A stretch of 10,657 nt of DNA from positions 817 through 11,473 of the forward strand of contig JALHHV010000090.1 of NCBI GenBank assembly GCA_022837365.1, in the 5' to 3' direction. This stretch comes from Desulfovibrio sp. (GTDB lineage: Bacteria > Desulfobacterota > Desulfovibrionia > Desulfovibrionales > Desulfovibrionaceae). The position numbers and the translations under genes were made by a program. The notes below the pieces were generated by a model. The model was not told the origin of the DNA. It ran no database searches and saw only the letters and a program-made list of their open reading frames with translations. Positions 6,178 through 10,657 of the stretch are shown here, piece after piece (position 1 is the first letter of the stretch; each line of letters opens with the position of its first letter).

Positions 6178-7797
6178 ATGGCTCCCGCTCTCGCAGACGT
6201 CGTCCAGAAGGCCAAGGGCTTCTGGGCGCGCATTTCCACCTCGCAGCGCATCTTCATCGCCGGTCTGGGCGTGGCGGTCGTGGCCGTGTTCTTCGGCCTG
6301 GTGTTCTGGATCAACCAGCCGGACTACCGGGTGCTGTACTCCAACCTGCCGCCCGAGGACGCCAGCCGCGTCGTCAAGATGCTGCAAGCCGACAAGGTGG
6401 CGTACAAGCTGGAGAACGGCGGGGCCACGGTCACCGTGCCCGCCGACAAGGTGTACGACCTGCGGCTGAAGGTGGCCGGCGAAGGCGGCCTGGTGGGCCA
6501 GGGCATCGGCTTCGAGATCTTCGACCAGGTCAAGGTGGGCCAGACCGACTTCGTGCAGAAGATCAACTACCAGCGCGCCCTGCAGGGCGAACTTTCGCGC
6601 ACCATCTCGGAATTTCCCAACGTGGAGAGCGCGCGGGTGCACCTGGTCATCCCGCACCGCAGCCTGTTCATCGAAGAGCAGCAGAAGCCGTCCGTCTCGG
6701 TGGTGCTGAAGCTGCGCGACAGCAACAAGAAGCTGGAACCCAAGGACGTGCAGGCCATCGTCAATCTGGTGGTCATGGCCGTGGAAGGGCTGGACAAGAA
6801 CAAGGTGTCGGTCACCGACACCGGCGGCAAGATCCTGTACTCCCCGGTCGAGGACGGCAGCGTGGACGGCATGACCACCACCCAGCTGGAGCACAAGCTG
6901 CGCATGCAGCAGACCCTGGAGCGCCGCATCGAGGAGTTGCTCTACCCGGTCATCGGCGCGGGCAAGGTCATCGCCAAGGTCAACGCCGACCTCGACTTCA
7001 GCCAGCGCACCATCCGCAAGGAACTGTACGACCCGGAAAAGACCGTGGTGCGCAGCGAGCAGCGCAGCGAGGAATCGCAGCGCGGCCGTTCCAACCTCGA
7101 AGCGGGCGTGCCCGACGCCAACTTCCGGGGCGATTCGCCCACCGGCGGCGCGTCCACCCAGGAAGGCAGCCGCGAAACCCGCACCACCAACTACGAGATC
7201 AACAAGGAAGAGCAGAACATCGTGGCCCAGGTGGGCGACGTCTCGCGCCTGACCGTTGCGGTGATCGTGGACGGCACGTATGAGAAGGGGGCGGACGGCC
7301 AGTGGGTCTTCGTGCCCCGCAAGGACGAGGACGTGGAGCGCATCCGCCAGTTGGTGGGCAACGCCGTGGGCTACGACCGCGCGCGCGGCGACACCATAGA
7401 GGTCAGCAGCATTTCGTTCGGCGGTCCCGACGCGCCCCAGGAATCGAGCCTGGCCCAGCTGGTCATGGACTACGCCCTGCGCCTCGGCAAGCCGCTGCTC
7501 AACGCCCTGCTGGTCTTCCTGTTCCTGGTGCTGGTGGTGCGGCCGGTGGTGCTCGCCATGATCCGTCCCCGCGTGGAGGGAGAAATGATCGAAGGGTTGG
7601 AAGGTCTGCCCGAAGGCGAGGAGCGCCTTGCGCTCATCGAGGGCGACGAGGAGATGGACGCGCTGGATGCGTTGAAGAAGATCGAGGACATCAAGGCTCA
7701 CGCCCTGCAAATGGCCGAACAGAACATGGACCAGGCCGTGAGCATCATCAGGAGCTGGCTGAAGCATGGCGACGGATCAAAGGTTGGAGCAGCTTAA
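6178..7797 (+). CDS. fliF: Flagellar MS-ring protein FliF
   Basis: A 539-aa inner-membrane protein whose multimer forms the MS-ring, the base on which rod, switch and export gate assemble. Two membrane helices flank the periplasmic region: about 25-45 (IFIAGLGVAVVAVFFGLVFW) and about 440-462 (LLNALLVFLFLVLVVRPVVL). Between them lie the YscJ/FliF ring-building domain (about 46-230, with NYQRALQGELSRTI and ESARVHLVIPHRSLF) and the FliF C-terminal domain, including the RTTNYEINKE segment (335-344). The cytoplasmic tail ends in an acidic region and the probable FliG-binding helix NMDQAVSIIRSWLKHG (516-531). GGAGGA (6165-6170) lies 7 bases before the ATG at 6178; an in-frame ATG at 6103 sits inside the upstream hairpin and lacks such a site. 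The 3' end overlaps fliG by 32 bases. Confidence 0.97.
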   Translation: MAPALADVVQKAKGFWARISTSQRIFIAGLGVAVVAVFFGLVFWINQPDYRVLYSNLPPEDASRVVKMLQADKVAYKLENGGATVTVPADKVYDLRLKVAGEGGLVGQGIGFEIFDQVKVGQTDFVQKINYQRALQGELSRTISEFPNVESARVHLVIPHRSLFIEEQQKPSVSVVLKLRDSNKKLEPKDVQAIVNLVVMAVEGLDKNKVSVTDTGGKILYSPVEDGSVDGMTTTQLEHKLRMQQTLERRIEELLYPVIGAGKVIAKVNADLDFSQRTIRKELYDPEKTVVRSEQRSEESQRGRSNLEAGVPDANFRGDSPTGGASTQEGSRETRTTNYEINKEEQNIVAQVGDVSRLTVAVIVDGTYEKGADGQWVFVPRKDEDVERIRQLVGNAVGYDRARGDTIEVSSISFGGPDAPQESSLAQLVMDYALRLGKPLLNALLVFLFLVLVVRPVVLAMIRPRVEGEMIEGLEGLPEGEERLALIEGDEEMDALDALKKIEDIKAHALQMAEQNMDQAVSIIRSWLKHGDGSKVGAA

Positions 7798-8782
7798 GGG
7801 GCCCCAGAAGACGGCGATCCTGCTTCTCGCGCTGGGTGACAAGTTCACCTCCGAAATCTTCAAGCGCATGGAACGACAGGAGATTGCGGCCGTCTCCAAG
7901 GCCATCGTCGAACTCGACACCGTGCCCAAGGAACTGGTGGAGGAAGTCCTGCGCGATTTCCACCACGCCATGGTCACCGGCCAGGACATGATCGCGGGCG
8001 GCGCCGAGGCCGTGAAGCGCATGCTCATGAAGAACCTGGACAGCGAGACCGCGAAATACATCATGGACTCGCTGAACCTGGATTCCGGGCCCGCGCCCTT
8101 CCGCGAGCTGGGCAACGTCAGCCCGCGCCTGCTGGCCCAGATCCTGCGCAACGAACACCCGCAGACGCTGGCGCTGATCCTGGGGCACCTGCACCCGGAC
8201 AAGGCCGCGGAACTTCTGACCAACCTGCCCTCGGGCGTGCGGCCCGAGGTGCTCATGCGCCTCGCCCGGCTGGAAGCCGTGCCAGAGGACATGCTGATGG
8301 AAGTGGACAAGGTGTTGCAGAGCCAGCTCATCGCCATGGGCGGCAAGGAAGGCAAGAAGGTGGGCGGCGTGCCCTCCGTGGCCGAGATCCTCAACGCCGT
8401 GGACCGCGCCACCGAAGAGGAAGTGCTGGCCGAGATCGAGGAAGAATCCTCGCAGATGGCCGAGGACATCCGCAACCTGATGTTCGTGTTCGAGGACGTC
8501 AAGGCGCTGGACGACCGGGGCATCCGCGAATTGCTCAAGGAAATCTCCAACGAGGACCTCACCATGGCCCTGCGCGGCGCTTCCGACGACCTGAAGGAGA
8601 AGTTCTTCAAGAACATGTCGGAACGCGCGGCCACCATGATCCGCGAAGACCTCGAGATCATGGGCCCCACCCGCCTGTCCGACGTGGAAGGCGCGCAGCA
8701 GAACATCGTGAAGACGGTGCGCAGGCTGGAAACCGAGGGCCGCATCATCGTGGGTCGCGGAGGCGGGGATGTCTTCGTCTGA
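7766..8782 (+). CDS. fliG: Flagellar motor switch protein FliG
   Basis: A 338-aa C-ring protein that binds the FliF tail, contacts FliM and interacts with the stator to generate torque. The N-terminal domain (about 1-100) contains KGPQKTAILLLALGDKFTSEIFKRM. The middle domain has the conserved EHPQT motif at 130-134 and LPSGVRPEVLMRLARLE. A flexible linker rich in glycine and lysine (192-202) leads to the C-terminal domain with the MFVF motif at 239-242 and the charged torque helix DVKALDDRGIRELLKEI. RGASDDLKEKFFKNMSERAA follows. Length is normal. The ATG at 7766 lies inside the end of fliF, with AGGAG about 11 bases upstream, so translation is probably coupled. Its stop overlaps fliH by 14 bases. 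Confidence 0.97.
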   Translation: MATDQRLEQLKGPQKTAILLLALGDKFTSEIFKRMERQEIAAVSKAIVELDTVPKELVEEVLRDFHHAMVTGQDMIAGGAEAVKRMLMKNLDSETAKYIMDSLNLDSGPAPFRELGNVSPRLLAQILRNEHPQTLALILGHLHPDKAAELLTNLPSGVRPEVLMRLARLEAVPEDMLMEVDKVLQSQLIAMGGKEGKKVGGVPSVAEILNAVDRATEEEVLAEIEEESSQMAEDIRNLMFVFEDVKALDDRGIRELLKEISNEDLTMALRGASDDLKEKFFKNMSERAATMIREDLEIMGPTRLSDVEGAQQNIVKTVRRLETEGRIIVGRGGGDVFV

Positions 8783-9521
8783 TTCCGGGAAGCCGGAACG
8801 GTGGGGCACCATCTTCATGGGCCCCAGCCCCTTCGCCGAGACCACCCTGGCCGGCGTGGAGGGCGCCAGCCAGCGCCCGCTGTGGGACGAACGCACCGAG
8901 GCGGAGTACATGGACCGCGTGCGCGCCAGGGCGGAGGCCATGGCGCGCGACGTGCTGGCCAAGGCCAACGACGTGCTGGCCCAGGCCCGCATGGAGGCCG
9001 AGGTCATACGCGCCGCTGCCCATGACGAGGGCTACGAGGCGGGCATGGTCCAGGCCCACGGCGAACTGGAGGAGTTCCGCGCGGCCATGGGGGAATCGGT
9101 GTCCGCCGTGCTTTCCGCCATCCAGGGGCAGTGCTCGTCCATCTTCGCCGCGTGGCGCGGCGACCTGGTGGGCCTGCTGCGCGCGGCGGTGGAACGCAGC
9201 GTGGGCCTGGCGGTGGATGCCGAGCGCGCCGCCGTGCTCGAAACGCTGTTCGTGAAGTCGGTGCAGGCGCTGGAAAACCGCCGCACGCTCACCGTGAGGG
9301 TGAACCCGGAAGACGAATCGGCCGTGGCCGACATCATCGCCTCCACCAAGGAGCGCTTTCCCGGCCTGGAAGCCTGGAACGTGCGCGGCGACGCCGCCAT
9401 CGGCCCCGGCGGCATGGTGGTGGAAAGCCGCGACGGCATGGTGGACAACACCATAGCGACCCGCCGCAGGATCATCGAGGAAGTGCTGGCCGGGCTGGCC
9501 CTGCCAGAGGACCGCCCGTGA
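8769..9521 (+). CDS. fliH: Flagellar export apparatus protein FliH
   Basis: A 250-aa peripheral protein that dimerises, binds and restrains the FliI ATPase and docks it at the C-ring. The order is typical: a poorly conserved N-terminus, a charged alanine-rich helical stretch (about 43-108, likely coiled coil, with repeated RARAEAMAR and LAKANDVLAQARMEAEVIR patterns), and a conserved C-terminal domain. That domain has TVRVNPEDESAVADII (about 175-190) and GPGGMVVESRDGMVDNTI (212-229), equivalent to the V-type stator-like fold of FliH/SctL. The ATG at 8769 follows a GGAGGCGGGG stretch within fliG. Identification rests on the C-terminal pattern and on its place between fliG and fliI. Confidence 0.93.
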   Translation: MSSSDSGKPERWGTIFMGPSPFAETTLAGVEGASQRPLWDERTEAEYMDRVRARAEAMARDVLAKANDVLAQARMEAEVIRAAAHDEGYEAGMVQAHGELEEFRAAMGESVSAVLSAIQGQCSSIFAAWRGDLVGLLRAAVERSVGLAVDAERAAVLETLFVKSVQALENRRTLTVRVNPEDESAVADIIASTKERFPGLEAWNVRGDAAIGPGGMVVESRDGMVDNTIATRRRIIEEVLAGLALPEDRP

Positions 9522-10657
9522 CCTCGCCCATGACCTCGCCCGTGACCCCGGCGGAAAGCACCCGTGAAAGCCGCCTGTCCGGACTGGACCCGGCCGCCTG
9601 CCTGCGCCTGATGGGCGAGGTGCAGGCCATGCAGACCTACGGCAAGGTCACCAAGGTGGTGGGCCTGGTCTCCGAAGGCTGCGGCATAAAGGCCCCGCTG
9701 GGCGCGGTGTGCCACATGCTGCCCGAAGGCTGCGAGCCCGGAACCGGCGGCGTTCCCGCCGCCTCCGCCGCGTGCGAGGGCATCGCCGCCGAGGTGGTGG
9801 GCTTCCGCGACGGCCACCTGCTGTTCATGCCCTATGGCGACCTGCGCGGCATCCGCCCCGGCAGCCTCATCCGCAACACCAGCCTGCCCCCCGTCTTTCC
9901 CGTGGGCGACGCCCTGCTTGGCCGCGCCTTCGACGCCTTCGGCGCGCCGCTGGACGGCGGCGCCCCCGTGCCCACCACCGACTTCGCCCCCCTGTACGCC
10001 CCGCCCCCCAACCCGCTGGCCCGGCCGCGCATTTCCGACCCGCTGGACGTGGGCGTGCGGGTCATCAACAGCCTGCTCACCCTGGGCAAGGGGCAGCGCG
10101 TGGGCATCATGGCCGGGTCGGGCGTCGGCAAATCGACGCTCATGGGCATGATGGCCCGCTACACCGTGGCCGACGTGAACGTCATCGGCCTCATCGGCGA
10201 ACGCGGCCGCGAGGTGGTGGAGTTCATGGAAAAGGACCTGGGGCCGGAAGGCATGGCCCGGTCCGTGCTCGTCGTGGCCACGTCCGACCAGTCGCCGCTG
10301 GTGCGCATGCGCGCCGCCTATGCCGCCACCGCCGTGGCCGAACATTTCCGCGACCAGGGCAAGGACGTGCTGCTGATGATGGACTCGGTGACGCGCTTCG
10401 CCATGGCCGCGCGCGAGGTGGGGCTGGCCGTGGGCGAGCCGCCCACCACGAAGGGCTACACCCCCACCGTGTTCGCCCAGTTGCCCAAGCTGCTGGAGCG
10501 CGCGGGCCGCAGCGAAAAGGGCACCATCACCGGCATCTACACCGTGCTCGTGGACGGCGACGACTTCAACGAACCCATCGCCGACGCGGTGCGCTCCATC
10601 CTGGACGGGCACATCGTGCTCACCCGCGACCTGGCCGACCTGGGGCACTTTCCCGCC
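9518..10657 (+). CDS. fliI: Flagellum-specific ATPase FliI (3' end outside window)
   Basis: The first 380 residues of the export ATPase that unfolds or unloads substrates at the flagellar export gate; about 60 C-terminal residues are missing. The Walker A motif GSGVGKST is at 200-207 (Lys205). GERGREV at 227-233 carries the conserved E228/R229, Walker B is VLLMMDS with Asp289, and GYTPTVFAQLPKLLERAG (313-330) is the FliI/SctN substrate-class signature. The GTG at 9518 overlaps the fliH stop (GTGA) and has AGAGGA at 9506-9511, 6 bases upstream, so it is preferred; ATG at 9530 and GTG at 9542 are in frame but too far from this site. The first residues read VTSPMTSPVTP, from a near-perfect 12-base direct repeat. 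An alanine- and glycine-rich insertion lies around 70-88. Confidence 0.95.
   Translation, partial: MTSPMTSPVTPAESTRESRLSGLDPAACLRLMGEVQAMQTYGKVTKVVGLVSEGCGIKAPLGAVCHMLPEGCEPGTGGVPAASAACEGIAAEVVGFRDGHLLFMPYGDLRGIRPGSLIRNTSLPPVFPVGDALLGRAFDAFGAPLDGGAPVPTTDFAPLYAPPPNPLARPRISDPLDVGVRVINSLLTLGKGQRVGIMAGSGVGKSTLMGMMARYTVADVNVIGLIGERGREVVEFMEKDLGPEGMARSVLVVATSDQSPLVRMRAAYAATAVAEHFRDQGKDVLLMMDSVTRFAMAAREVGLAVGEPPTTKGYTPTVFAQLPKLLERAGRSEKGTITGIYTVLVDGDDFNEPIADAVRSILDGHIVLTRDLADLGHFPA

Noticed and set aside
6058..7767. Open frame of 569 codons antisense to fliF
   Set aside because: His/Val/Leu/Gly-rich antisense shadow typical of GC-rich coding DNA; fliF is unmistakable on the other strand.
9032..10648. 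Open frame of 538 codons antisense to fliH and fliI
   Set aside because: Same kind of antisense shadow, without domains or a start signal.

Overview
The window is about 10.7 kb of GC-rich DNA with dense, short-spaced genes. Its flagellar gene order (flgB-flgC-fliE-fliF-fliG-fliH-fliI) behind a sigma-54-type promoter, and the character of its proteins, suggest a motile deltaproteobacterium of the Desulfovibrio/Nitratidesulfovibrio group. That assignment rests on recognising the proteins by eye, not on a database search.

Left part (1-3189), glycan synthesis. Two minus-strand genes form a likely operon: a GT4-type glycosyltransferase (570-1691) followed by the N-terminal part of a membrane polyprenyl-phosphate sugar transferase that leaves the window (1-476). 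Across a 472-bp gap lies a plus-strand gene for a WbpP/TviC-type UDP-GlcNAc 4-epimerase (2164-3189), with a near-consensus sigma-70 promoter. Together they could make UDP-GalNAc, load a first sugar on the lipid carrier and extend the glycan. The final product (O-antigen, capsule, exopolysaccharide or flagellin glycan) cannot be told from the window.

Middle part (3190-4780). A 407-bp convergent gap consists almost entirely of back-to-back inverted repeats. It is followed by a minus-strand gene for a 186-aa TPR protein (3597-4157). A 623-bp divergent gap separates this gene from flgB. That gap holds two face-away sigma-54-type (-24/-12) elements, one driving flgB and one pointing at the TPR gene, plus a perfect 22-bp inverted repeat, a possible pseudoknot and an AT-rich island. 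The TPR gene is therefore a candidate member of the flagellar regulon.

Right part (4781-10657), flagellar operon. flgB and flgC encode proximal rod proteins, fliE the rod/MS-ring adaptor, fliF the MS-ring, fliG the rotor/switch protein, and fliH and fliI the export ATPase regulator and ATPase. Most junctions overlap or nearly so (flgB/flgC 1 nt, fliF/fliG 32 nt, fliG/fliH 14 nt, fliH/fliI 4 nt). The exception is a 197-bp fliE-fliF gap, most of which can fold into one long imperfect hairpin starting at the last base of the fliE stop codon. fliI runs off the right edge.

No tRNA, rRNA, insertion sequence, CRISPR array or phage gene was seen. The least explained material is the structured intergenic DNA (3225-3590, 4493-4604, 5980-6108) and the sigma-54-linked TPR protein.
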